Assembly: GCA_030668705.1 (NCBI GenBank)
Contig: DAOVFB010000003.1
Location: forward strand, 1 to 41,594
Direction of reading: 5' to 3'
From: Candidatus Stahliibacteriota bacterium
GTDB taxonomy: Bacteria > Hydrothermota > UBA3072
DNA: 41,594 nucleotides
Positions 1 to 9,139 of this stretch are shown here, piece after piece; positions within the stretch are counted from its first letter, which is position 1; each line of letters opens with the position of its first letter. Both the position numbers and the translations under genes were made by a program. Under the pieces are notes generated by a model that saw nothing but the letters and a program-made list of their open reading frames with translations, made no database searches and was not told the DNA's origin.

Positions 1-131
1 AAAGGAGTATAAAAACACCAGGAAACTTATATTGTTAAGGTAGAAAAGAGATTTTTGCCACAGAGACACAGAGGACACAGAGAAGAATTGTTTTTATGTT
101 AATAACATACACCTCCCAGAAATTAAGGTTT

Positions 132-185
132 GGGCGACTCACCGAGTCGCCCCTACAATTGCACGAATGAATTCGTGCCTACAAT
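132..185. repeat. Two tandem palindromes each followed by CTACAAT (REP-like)
   Basis: GGGCGACTC-acc-GAGTCGCCC-CTACAATT; GCACGAAT-ga-ATTCGTGC-CTACAAT. Confidence 0.8.
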
Positions 186-325
186 CTTCTTTACAAGGCA
201 TTATTTCTTTGCGAGCTTTGCTCCCTTTGCGGGCTTGGCGAGAAATTTAAATTTAGACGCAGGTGAACGCAGAGTAGTAAAGTTAAATCGTTGATTTATT
301 GAGTCGAAATTTGTATCCAAAAATA

Positions 326-3103
326 CTAAAATGGGAATCCAAGATAGAAGTCGTAAAAAGTTCCTTCGAAAAGACTTTTCAGATCGGTTCTTTTTGAGAT
401 ATCAAAGTTAAACATTGTAATCCCTAAATTAAAACGCATTTCTAACCCGAAGGACATAATAGGATCTACCAATTTCGGCCAGGAGTTAACCGTTTCAAAG
501 AATCTAAAATCTTTATAATTATACGTAGCCCCCCCAACATCCATGAAAAACGCACCTTCAACTCTACCTATACCTATTGGAGGGAAACCCAGCTCTAATT
601 TCTTTATGAGAGGGAGTCTGAACTCCACATTGAAGAATCCAGCAGTTGTACCTGTGACGTAGTCATAAGGATATCCTCGAAGGGAACGGCCTCCGCCTAA
701 ACCTATAGTAGAAAATTTCCTCTTATCCTCGCCCCAACTGTGAAGCAGATATAAACGCATAGCAAAATGCCAATCTTGTGAAAGATACCAGTACTTTCTG
801 AAATCCAACCTGATATCCTCAACATCCCAGAAATTTTCTCCCTGGATTAAATTCTTCCTAAAGCTTATACGCCCCCTGAAACCTTTGATCGGTGCAGTAT
901 ATCCCCATAGAGTATTATCTCTAATAAGGGAAATAGAACCAAAGGTCCCGTAAGAAACATCTGTCTCAACAGGTGTCCACCCATCATCTGGAATAAATTC
1001 CCAGATTTCCTCTCCGAGTCGGCACCCCGAGAGTCCCAATTCTAATCTATTGAAACAATTAAAGGGATACCATATCTCTCCCCCAAAATTCCAGATATCC
1101 CCTCTAATAATATTATCTCCATAAAGAAAATAGTCTGCCTGTTTCACAAGATACAATGAATAGTCTAATTTATGCTTGAGATAAAAATACTGGATGTAAA
1201 AATCACTTCTTGTAAGGTCAGTATTATTGAACAGAACATACAATCGATGGTTGCCCAGCATATCGCTCATGCCTAATTCAATATAGCCATATAAACCATA
1301 ATCAGAGTAATAACCTATGGTTGTCGCCGCATAATCTATTCCAAAATTCAAGGGTGCTTTTCTCTCCTCATTCATCTCTTCTAAAGAAACATCTATATAT
1401 TCAGAGTAGGATTCCTCTGGAGGATTGGGCTCCTTCCCCTTTAATTCCCCTATAGAATCTATGAGGAATATATCCCAACCAACATTGGAATATACAGAGA
1501 TTGCAAACTTACCTGTGGGAGCGATGGAAAACGATTCCAATGATCCTATAAGGTCCGTAAGCTGTCTTACCAATCCTGAATCGGGTTTATATATATATAG
1601 GTTTTTCCCCCCATCCCGATAAGAGATGAAATACACGTTAGAATTGTATACTAAAGGACTGATGATCTTCTGCCCGAATGCAAGGTACTCTCTTACATTA
1701 CCCTCCAGGTCCGTTATATAAAGCTTATTCTGGGAATAATCCCACTCTTCTAAGCCTGGGCGATCACTAATAAAAACAAGGGAATCTCCCTTCCAGGAAG
1801 GCTCTGCATCCGAATATCTATCATGGGTTATATTCCGAAGAGAACCATCTCGCAAATCATAAACATAAATATCAGAAGCTCCATTCTTTAATCCCATAAA
1901 GGTTAGCATCGAACCATCCGGGGACCACTCGGGCCAACGGATTCCATCAAGTGAAAGTTCAATCCTTTCCTTCACAGTTCTCTGCCTCATATCATAGGTA
2001 TAGAGAACATCTTTCCCTCTTTCCATTGCAGGGAAAGCTATAAATCGCCCGTCCGGTGAAAAATCAAGATGTCCATCCATAAGATGCAAGGACTCAAATT
2101 TTGGGCTCCGACCTCCTTTTATGAGAAGTCCCAAATCTTCTCCATTTAAAGCAGAAACAATACGGATCTCTACCTCTTCCTCTCTGTCAGTATAGTAGAT
2201 TATTTCCTCACCTGTTGGAGAGATAGACGGAGCGTAGTTATAAATGTTTTTTGACTTCTTATGGGTAACAATAGGTATTGCTATATCCTCCACATCCCCT
2301 TTCTTATTTACAAGCGGCCAGTATTTCTTCTTCAGGCTCTTCATCCATTCCTCGTTCAATTTCTCTTCATCTATACCAAGCACTTGTTTTATTGCACCAG
2401 ATAAGGTATTGGTAACTTTTATCTTGTTAAGTAATTCACCTATCTTTTCTCCTCCATACCGCTCCTTGATAAAGTAGAGAATAGATTGACCTTCCTTATA
2501 AACAGGATAGCCTCCTGCAAAGTTCAATATAGAAATAGGATATATTCTATCATTGAGTATTGCATCTCGAATGTAAGATTCTGCACTCTCATCCCAACCC
2601 AGGGATTCGTATTCTGCCATTCCCTCAATAAACCACAAGGGCACCTGAATGGTTGCTGCTCTCTGGAGCGCCACCACCCCACTACCGTAGAGGATGCGAT
2701 ACTGAAATACATGAACCAATTCGTGAAAAAGGACGTGCCTGAAATCAGAATAAGAACCGTTAAAAGGCACAACAATTCTCTTTTTAAATATTTCTGTAAA
2801 ACCCCCCACGGACTCAGGGATTCTACCCATTATAACATTAGTACCTTCAAAATCAGGATGTGATTTATATATCAATACGGGAATTTTCCTATCATTCTTT
2901 CTTTCTTTATAGCCCAACCTATTCTTAAGCCTATTGTAAGCCTCTTCCAGAACATCTTCAGCAAAAGGAATTAGAACCTCTTCGGATTTATAATAGTATA
3001 TCTCAAAATGTTCGGTCTCATTTATTAACCAGTCAAATTGTCTGTATTGAATTTTATTCTGCCCAAATTGGTACTGCGAGAATAGCATTAAGAGAAAAAT
3101 CAT
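326..3103 (-). CDS. Secreted/outer-membrane fusion protein: gluzincin-type peptidase (HELVH...WFIEGMAEY) + TolB/PD40-like beta-propeller + C-terminal Omp85/BamA-like barrel
   Basis: 925-aa ORF with signal-like N-terminus; HExxH motif HELVH with downstream E in WFIEGMAEY; propeller repeats such as 'PEWSPDGSMLTFMGLKNGASDIYVYDLRDGSLRNITHD'; C-terminal 'GLGGGRSLRGYPYDYVTGTTAGFFNVEFRLPL' resembling the Omp85 (V/I/L)RGY L6 motif; terminal aromatic (F) residue. Confidence 0.8.
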   Translation of the reverse strand: MIFLLMLFSQYQFGQNKIQYRQFDWLINETEHFEIYYYKSEEVLIPFAEDVLEEAYNRLKNRLGYKERKNDRKIPVLIYKSHPDFEGTNVIMGRIPESVGGFTEIFKKRIVVPFNGSYSDFRHVLFHELVHVFQYRILYGSGVVALQRAATIQVPLWFIEGMAEYESLGWDESAESYIRDAILNDRIYPISILNFAGGYPVYKEGQSILYFIKERYGGEKIGELLNKIKVTNTLSGAIKQVLGIDEEKLNEEWMKSLKKKYWPLVNKKGDVEDIAIPIVTHKKSKNIYNYAPSISPTGEEIIYYTDREEEVEIRIVSALNGEDLGLLIKGGRSPKFESLHLMDGHLDFSPDGRFIAFPAMERGKDVLYTYDMRQRTVKERIELSLDGIRWPEWSPDGSMLTFMGLKNGASDIYVYDLRDGSLRNITHDRYSDAEPSWKGDSLVFISDRPGLEEWDYSQNKLYITDLEGNVREYLAFGQKIISPLVYNSNVYFISYRDGGKNLYIYKPDSGLVRQLTDLIGSLESFSIAPTGKFAISVYSNVGWDIFLIDSIGELKGKEPNPPEESYSEYIDVSLEEMNEERKAPLNFGIDYAATTIGYYSDYGLYGYIELGMSDMLGNHRLYVLFNNTDLTRSDFYIQYFYLKHKLDYSLYLVKQADYFLYGDNIIRGDIWNFGGEIWYPFNCFNRLELGLSGCRLGEEIWEFIPDDGWTPVETDVSYGTFGSISLIRDNTLWGYTAPIKGFRGRISFRKNLIQGENFWDVEDIRLDFRKYWYLSQDWHFAMRLYLLHSWGEDKRKFSTIGLGGGRSLRGYPYDYVTGTTAGFFNVEFRLPLIKKLELGFPPIGIGRVEGAFFMDVGGATYNYKDFRFFETVNSWPKLVDPIMSFGLEMRFNLGITMFNFDISKRTDLKSLFEGTFYDFYLGFPF

Positions 3104-3119
3104 GATGCCTCGGGTCTTT

Positions 3120-4661
3120 TTATCTCGTCAACCATAATTTTCTATCCAGGGTTCTATATTGTATTGCTTCTGCTATATATGAAGATTTTATACTATTTTC
3201 CCCTTCTAAATCAGCTATCGTCCTTGCCATCTTTAAAATTCTGTCAAAAGCCCTTGCGGAAAACCCAAATTTATCCATAGCTGTATTGAGCAGCTCTCTA
3301 CTTTCTCTGCCAATCGAACAATATTTGCGTATTTTTGGGGAATCCAGGTGTGCATTAAAGAAGATGCCAACATCTCTATATCTTTCCTCCTGTATTTCCC
3401 TGGCTTTGTTAACCCTCCTTCGAATTGTATTTGAGTCCTCTCCCGGCTCTATATTGATTATGTCGTCATACCTTACCCTTGGTACGGTTATATGCATATC
3501 AATACGATCAAGCAGTGGACCGGATATTTTAAAGCGGTAATGATCTATTTTAGAAGGAGTACAGGTGCACTGTCTGTATTGATCCCCGAAATATCCACAG
3601 GGACAAGGATTCATAGCTGCAATAAGCATAAAGCGCGCAGGATAGGTTATAGTGCTCTTTGCCCTTGAAATAGTAACGACCCCATCCTCAAGGGGCTGTC
3701 TTAAAACCTCCAAAACACTCCTTTTGAATTCCGGCAATTCGTCTAAAAACAGTACTCCATTGTGCGAAAGACTCACTTCTCCTGGCTGCGGATACGTTCC
3801 ACCACCTATAAGTCCGGCATAAGAAATTGTATGATGAGGAGCCCTGAAAGGCCTTTTTGATATTAACGGCATTGTCGGCGGAAGCGCGCCAATAACAGAA
3901 TGTATCCTTGTAGATTCAACAGCCTCGTCTATATTCATTTTAGGGAGTATCGTAGGTATGCGTTTGGCAAGCATAGTTTTACCAGAACCTGGAGGTCCAA
4001 TCATAAGGACATTATGTCCTCCGGCTACAGCTATCTCTAATGCTCTCTTGGCACCTACTTGCCCTTTAACATCCGAAAAGTCTATTCCAAATTTTGAGGT
4101 TATATTGAATATTTGATCAACATCTACAGTAAAAGGATTCTCAAAGCCATCTTCCAATATCTTGATACATTCCTCAAGCGACTCAACCGAATACACTGAA
4201 GCTCCACCAACCACTGCGGCTTCTTCAGCATTCACACATGGAACTAACATACGTTTAATCTTCTTATCCCTGGCAAGGATGGATGCAGGTAGAACCCCCT
4301 TCACTCCTCGGATTCGTCCGTCAAGCGCAAGTTCCCCAAGAACAAGGGTTTCTCTTAATTCAGAAGAACTTATCTGCCCTGAAGCAGCTAAAATTCCAAG
4401 AGCTATAGGAAGATCCAGCGCCGTCCCCTCCTTCTTCATATCAGCTGGTGCAAGATTGACTGTGATCTTCTTGATAGGAAAATCATATTTTAGGTTCTTT
4501 ACAGCTGACTCAACTCTCTCTTTGGATTCTCTTACGGCAGTTTCAGGCAAACCTACTATTGAAAAAGAAGGTAGACCCCTTGAAATACTTACCTCCACCT
4601 CAACCGTTTCTGCCATAATTCCCTGAAGAGCATATGAAAGTACCCTGGAAAGTCTCACCAT
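3120..4661 (-). CDS. comM: ComM/YifB family Mg-chelatase-like AAA ATPase
   Basis: 513 aa; N-terminal 'GLPSFSIVGLPETAVRESKERVESAVKN', Walker A 'GPPGSGKTMLAKRIP', 'NPCPCGYFGD' typical of the YifB/ComM family. Confidence 0.95.
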   Translation of the reverse strand: MVRLSRVLSYALQGIMAETVEVEVSISRGLPSFSIVGLPETAVRESKERVESAVKNLKYDFPIKKITVNLAPADMKKEGTALDLPIALGILAASGQISSSELRETLVLGELALDGRIRGVKGVLPASILARDKKIKRMLVPCVNAEEAAVVGGASVYSVESLEECIKILEDGFENPFTVDVDQIFNITSKFGIDFSDVKGQVGAKRALEIAVAGGHNVLMIGPPGSGKTMLAKRIPTILPKMNIDEAVESTRIHSVIGALPPTMPLISKRPFRAPHHTISYAGLIGGGTYPQPGEVSLSHNGVLFLDELPEFKRSVLEVLRQPLEDGVVTISRAKSTITYPARFMLIAAMNPCPCGYFGDQYRQCTCTPSKIDHYRFKISGPLLDRIDMHITVPRVRYDDIINIEPGEDSNTIRRRVNKAREIQEERYRDVGIFFNAHLDSPKIRKYCSIGRESRELLNTAMDKFGFSARAFDRILKMARTIADLEGENSIKSSYIAEAIQYRTLDRKLWLTR

Positions 4662-4729
4662 TTTCCTCCCCTAATATGCATGATTTAAACTTACTTCATA
4701 TCCAACTTCATGTCAACCCCAAATCAAAG

Positions 4730-4757
4730 TAAACCCTGAGTAAAAACTCAGGGTTTA
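4730..4757 (-). terminator. Strong hairpin, probable terminator of the 66-aa ORF
   Basis: Perfect 12-bp stem TAAACCCTGAGT / ACTCAGGGTTTA with AAAA loop; weak T-tract on the minus strand. Confidence 0.6.
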
Positions 4758-4802
4758 CCCTCCAATCCTCTTTATTTAGAACTAACAGCCTGGATACTTT
4801 AT

Positions 4803-5003
4803 CTATTGTTTATGGCTTAAACCAATATCAGTGCCGTAACTCAATTCTCCGTTGTCAATACGGATATGATAATGACAATCCGGGTTCGTGCATACCCACG
4901 CTTTAAACGGAATGGAAGCACCATTCTGCCCATAATCGGAGAGTGGTATGAGAACACCAAAATTGCATTTCTGGCATTTGGGAAATTCTTTCGGAATATC
5001 CAC
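4803..5003 (-). CDS. Small putative zinc-ribbon protein
   Basis: 66-aa ORF with CxxC (CQKC) and CxxxxC (CTNPDC); promoter-like sequence upstream and a strong hairpin downstream. Confidence 0.65.
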   Translation of the reverse strand: MDIPKEFPKCQKCNFGVLIPLSDYGQNGASIPFKAWVCTNPDCHYHIRIDNGELSYGTDIGLSHKQ

Positions 5004-5114
5004 TTCCTCCTCCCTTTTATAAGATTTTAATTTTACCTAATTTCTTTGCAATTTAACCACAACTCAACTTCACCCTCTTAGTAATTTGATAGATTGCCTC
5101 ACATCCATACAGAT

Positions 5115-5144
5115 AGAATATAGCCTTATCACTGCCCTTGTCAA
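5115..5144 (-). promoter_or_regulatory. Candidate sigma70 promoter for the 66-aa zinc-ribbon ORF
   Basis: Minus-strand TTGACA (5144-5139), 18-nt spacer, TATTCT (5120-5115). Confidence 0.5.
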
Positions 5145-5165
5145 GAGGAAAATTGAAGACGCTCT

Positions 5166-8100
5166 CTAATACCGCCATCTAAATTTAAAAAGAAGTCTGG
5201 TTTCTCCCTCTGGATTATTCGCTGCAATAATGGATCCCCATCTCCTGAATCTATACTCTGCCTCTATCTCAGATATGCCATAGGATAGAATATCGGCCCT
5301 TGCTTTAACGAACAATTTTTCTGTGATATATTGCCCGAATATCATCTCGTAGTGCCCACCCCTCCCTCTCATCTCTATCAGATCAATACCAAATCTCTCT
5401 TTGAATCTTTTGGTAAATGTTTGCCTTACCCAGTAATTGAACGCAGTCTCTGTAACAGATTCCTCTATTGCCTTAAGGGAAGAGAAATCCTCCCAAGAAA
5501 GATTTAGATTTAGAAGAGCCATTATATCAGCCGTTGCTCGTGCAGGCTTTGAGTATAGTTCAAATTGTGGCGTTCTCATCGTTCCAGAAACGTCTAAAAA
5601 TACCGTATCTTCCTCCTGGACAATGGTCTTCGCTTTGATATCAATACTGGGATTAAGTTCAGGGGAATTCCTGAACTCAAATTCCCCTTTAACTACATCG
5701 AAAGAGCGATAAAAATAATAGAAATTTCCCTGTTTTACTGAAAGATCTCCTGAAAGCAATAGTGCCCCCCCATCATACCACACTCCAACCCCTCCTTTTA
5801 ATTCCATATCAGCCATATCATTACGAATCCATACATTCCCTCGAGAAGCATCAAACTTGATATTTAAAAAGAGATTAGGTGGTTTTGTGCCTCCATTCCC
5901 CTTTTTCTGAAAAGGCATGGTAATCGTTGTCTTGTTGAGATCCACATCACCCTCAATTCTTAGTTTTTCTTCCTTCTTGCTCACAGTTAGGTCAGCATCA
6001 ATTAAAGCATTTACATACTGCCAGTTCAATGGTGTTTTATCTACATTGACTTTCACATTAAAAGACCTTTCCCTGACGTTCATCACTCCCTTTGCATCAA
6101 TAACACCCTCACTCATGGAAATACAAGAGGACTTTAATAAGGCTCTACTCCCATCGAATTCTATATTTGCTGCTATATTCTCTATTTCGATTCCCGGTCC
6201 CACGAGTAACAGACTGCCCTTTAGTATATCCACCTCGCCATAAATCTCTGGAGCGAGCAACGGGCCTTTTAATTTAACACCTCCATTAACCGCTACTCTC
6301 CTTGCATCTATATGCTCGTATAGAGGATAGAATATCCACCTCCCCGCGCTATCAAAATCCGCCTTTACATATAAAGAGTTCCGGAGGAGGTCAATTGACC
6401 CATTAAATCTGGAGGCTTTCTTTCCCTCGAATATGACTATATCATTGAGTGAGATACTGCCATCTCGATAGCCAAGTTCAATATTTAAAGAATCACCTAT
6501 CCCCATACCCCTCCAACTTATCCTGCCATTACCATCTAAGGACATCGCAGGTTTGTTGATTTTTCCCGAAAGGGTAACCAATCCCTCAACAACCCCAGAA
6601 ACAGGTAGGTCTATAAGTCCAAATGCTTCCAGGACATGGAGGTTAAAGCCATCTAACTTGACCCTTCCAGCTAGATCCCCATCAGAAATATCTAAAAATA
6701 CGCCAACTTTTTCGCTCTTGTTTCCCTTAAACTTTGCCTCCTCTATCTGGATACCCTTATCTAACAATGCAGAAAAAGGAGAGTCCAGCATTAACCATCC
6801 ACCAGGGTATGCAATTTTGAGTTCTTGTAGTTTAAGACTATCTTTAAAATAACGCAGGGAATAATTCAACTGTTTCTCTCCACTCTTTACGAAACCACTA
6901 AAATCCATATGCTGCCGAGCAAGTTTCACCATACCTTTCCCTATTTCAAATATCTTATTTTTCTTTAGCAGAAGTTCCTGGGTAACGAAGGCCAATTCGC
7001 CCAGAAATTTTCCATCCTTCTGGAGGAGATTTACGTTCCCATCTATTAATCCTATACTGATTGACCCATATTGAAGACTATCAAAAGAAAAAACCCCGTA
7101 TACTTTATCCTGGAAATTTAAATCGACATAAGTCAAAGCTCTGCCATTAATGCCTAAATATTTAAGTAACGGCGAGATCTCCACCCCAGAGATCACCAAA
7201 TCACCCTTTAGCAAAGCACCATACTCCCCGCTAAAACATATCCTTCCACCATTTATATATCCTTCCAACTCATCAATGATAACTCTTTCACCCATCTTCT
7301 CAAAATCTAAATTAAAATCTCTAAGATAGGCACCTTCAATGGTCCCTTGAATGGCTGATTTTACCTTAAAATTCTCGCTTCCAGAATAAGTAAAAATAAC
7401 CCTTCCGCTTAATTTCGACTCAGGCAAACCTTCCCTGAAATCCTTCATATTCAAACCATTTAACTTAAAGTCACCTGAAATCATCTTATCCTTGACTTTT
7501 AGAAATCCTGCAAAAAGTGGACCATTTATCACTATAGAATCTGCAGTCCCTTGAAATTCAAGTGGCGTTAAGTTAAACCCTTCAATGGATGTGGATCCAC
7601 TCTTTCCTTTAAACTGCAAGACCGAATCATAGGCAAACTCCACCTCAACTAACCCTTCTCCCTCTATATCAAATAAGGTCTTTAAATCCCTTAAATATAT
7701 TTTACCCTTTCCTTCAATCCTTTTACCTATATCCCCTGATAATCTCAGTTTTGAATGTCCTATTCTCAATTCCCTCATATCAATCAAGGAGCCAAGCCTT
7801 TCGATAAATAGTTGCCCATTAGTGATATTAAAAGCAAGGGTATCCATTGACCCGCTAACTTTGAAAACATCCAGGACAAGCTTATCCCCTGTAGAGAAAA
7901 ATCTCCCTTTCCCATTCAACAAAAACTCACGACCTTCCCACTGGATGCACCCCCCCAGAACAGAGAAATCTTCAATATAGAATAACCCAGGGATACTCCT
8001 CTCCCTACCTTTAGTAGAGCCAGAAAATGAGAGGTTTAGTCTGGCTCCCTTCAGGGAAAGATTCTTGACTCTACGCCGTAGGACTCCGAGCGGCGTATAA

Positions 8101-8330
8101 AATACTCTTACCTCTGACAAAACCCCCAAACCTCCCACAACCACCGAATCTGCTTTTAGTGATGATAAAATATCCCACTCGATGTTACCAATACTACTTC
8201 CCTCTGGCATCATACCCACCAGTTTTTTTCCTATGAAGCTTTCTGCTCTACTATGAATTACCCCAGACAGTAGATGAAGGAGTATAAAAAAAAGAAAAAT
8301 GGATACCCAAAGTCCTATTCGTTTCTTCAT
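5166..8330 (-). CDS. tamB: TamB-like translocation/assembly module protein (DUF490/AsmA-like)
   Basis: 1054 aa, N-terminal TM segment (ISIFLFFILLHLLSG-like), long repetitive beta-rich region, C-terminal 'VWYDGGALLLSGDLSVKQGNFYYFYRSFDVVKGEFEFRNSPELNPSIDIKAKT...' typical of the TamB C-terminus; start overlaps the upstream ORF stop (TAATG). Confidence 0.85.
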   Translation of the reverse strand: MKKRIGLWVSIFLFFILLHLLSGVIHSRAESFIGKKLVGMMPEGSSIGNIEWDILSSLKADSVVVGGLGVLSEVRVFYTPLGVLRRRVKNLSLKGARLNLSFSGSTKGRERSIPGLFYIEDFSVLGGCIQWEGREFLLNGKGRFFSTGDKLVLDVFKVSGSMDTLAFNITNGQLFIERLGSLIDMRELRIGHSKLRLSGDIGKRIEGKGKIYLRDLKTLFDIEGEGLVEVEFAYDSVLQFKGKSGSTSIEGFNLTPLEFQGTADSIVINGPLFAGFLKVKDKMISGDFKLNGLNMKDFREGLPESKLSGRVIFTYSGSENFKVKSAIQGTIEGAYLRDFNLDFEKMGERVIIDELEGYINGGRICFSGEYGALLKGDLVISGVEISPLLKYLGINGRALTYVDLNFQDKVYGVFSFDSLQYGSISIGLIDGNVNLLQKDGKFLGELAFVTQELLLKKNKIFEIGKGMVKLARQHMDFSGFVKSGEKQLNYSLRYFKDSLKLQELKIAYPGGWLMLDSPFSALLDKGIQIEEAKFKGNKSEKVGVFLDISDGDLAGRVKLDGFNLHVLEAFGLIDLPVSGVVEGLVTLSGKINKPAMSLDGNGRISWRGMGIGDSLNIELGYRDGSISLNDIVIFEGKKASRFNGSIDLLRNSLYVKADFDSAGRWIFYPLYEHIDARRVAVNGGVKLKGPLLAPEIYGEVDILKGSLLLVGPGIEIENIAANIEFDGSRALLKSSCISMSEGVIDAKGVMNVRERSFNVKVNVDKTPLNWQYVNALIDADLTVSKKEEKLRIEGDVDLNKTTITMPFQKKGNGGTKPPNLFLNIKFDASRGNVWIRNDMADMELKGGVGVWYDGGALLLSGDLSVKQGNFYYFYRSFDVVKGEFEFRNSPELNPSIDIKAKTIVQEEDTVFLDVSGTMRTPQFELYSKPARATADIMALLNLNLSWEDFSSLKAIEESVTETAFNYWVRQTFTKRFKERFGIDLIEMRGRGGHYEMIFGQYITEKLFVKARADILSYGISEIEAEYRFRRWGSIIAANNPEGETRLLFKFRWRY

Positions 8331-8806
8331 TACTTAAACAATTTATCGAAGAGCGCCTCTTCTTCCTTGCCATCCCCACTCTGGATATTCATTCTCTGCC
8401 TCTTTTCGTTTTCCTCTGCAAATATCTTCTTTAAATCATTGGCAAACTTCTCAGCCGATATCCTTACCGTACCAAGAAGCGAGCTTTCCTTAAATAAAAC
8501 TATAAGGATAAAAAGAGGGGTAATCTTTTTATAGAATAATTTCCATTCCCGCCCTTTAAGAAAGAACTGCTCAAACTCACATTCGTCAATGAGTTTTGCT
8601 AACTCCTGGGTAACATTAAAGACTCCGGTAAGCAAAGCTGTAATTGAAATTATTCTCCCCCCAAAATTTACGCCACGATGCTCCAGAATTTCACCACTTT
8701 TAGCAGCAAACACAGCATGTTCAGCATTTGTCAGGGCAAGAAATCGCTTGAGGGAATGCTCTATCCTTCTCTGTATTTCTGCGGATAGGATAATATAATT
8801 TGTCAC
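8330..8806 (-). CDS. Roadblock/LC7-like domain protein (divergent)
   Basis: 158 aa with roadblock-like pattern 'NAEHAVFAAKSGEILEHRGVN...ITALLTGVFNVTQELAKLI...FKESSLLGTVRISAEKFANDLKKIF'; in the Roadblock cluster. Confidence 0.55.
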   Translation of the reverse strand: MTNYIILSAEIQRRIEHSLKRFLALTNAEHAVFAAKSGEILEHRGVNFGGRIISITALLTGVFNVTQELAKLIDECEFEQFFLKGREWKLFYKKITPLFILIVLFKESSLLGTVRISAEKFANDLKKIFAEENEKRQRMNIQSGDGKEEEALFDKLFK

Positions 8807-9139
8807 CTATAATAGTTCAGCTATCAATCTTGCCCCACGACGAAGCTTTAATCTTACCTTACCGGTATCAACCCCAGGGGCTGTGATAACAGTTAGAATA
8901 AACTCTTCTCTGGCTATCATAAAAATATTTCCATTCTCTGCCATTGAAAATATAGAAAATTCAGCAGTAATTTGCATCTGATTCGCTATCTCATTTGTTA
9001 CTTCGGCAATAAGAGCTGAAACCAGGGTTTCATTAATGCTTTTTTTGCACAGGTAATCCACAATCTCCCCTTCTTTATCTATGACAAAACAACCCAACAC
9101 TCCCGTAGGTGAAATTAAATCTCTCATTACCTCCTTCAT
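8807..9139 (-). CDS. Roadblock/LC7 domain protein (MglB-like)
   Basis: 110 aa 'ISPTGVLGCFVIDKEGEIVDYLCKKSIN...SALIAEVTNEIANQM...FSIFSMAENGNIFMIAREEFILTVITAPGVDTGKVRLKLRRGARLIAELL'. Confidence 0.75.
   Translation of the reverse strand: MKEVMRDLISPTGVLGCFVIDKEGEIVDYLCKKSINETLVSALIAEVTNEIANQMQITAEFSIFSMAENGNIFMIAREEFILTVITAPGVDTGKVRLKLRRGARLIAELL

Noticed and set aside
1-325. Possible IS element remnant from the repeats at the left edge
   Set aside because: No transposase ORF or terminal inverted repeats seen; short palindromes fit REP-like elements better.
4162-4626. 154-aa plus-strand ORF opposite comM
   Set aside because: Antisense to a strongly conserved ComM coding region; Ser/Thr-rich shadow translation.
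5437-6852. Several plus-strand ORFs inside tamB (5437-5712, 5917-6243, 6553-6852)
   Set aside because: Antisense shadow ORFs with no recognisable motifs.
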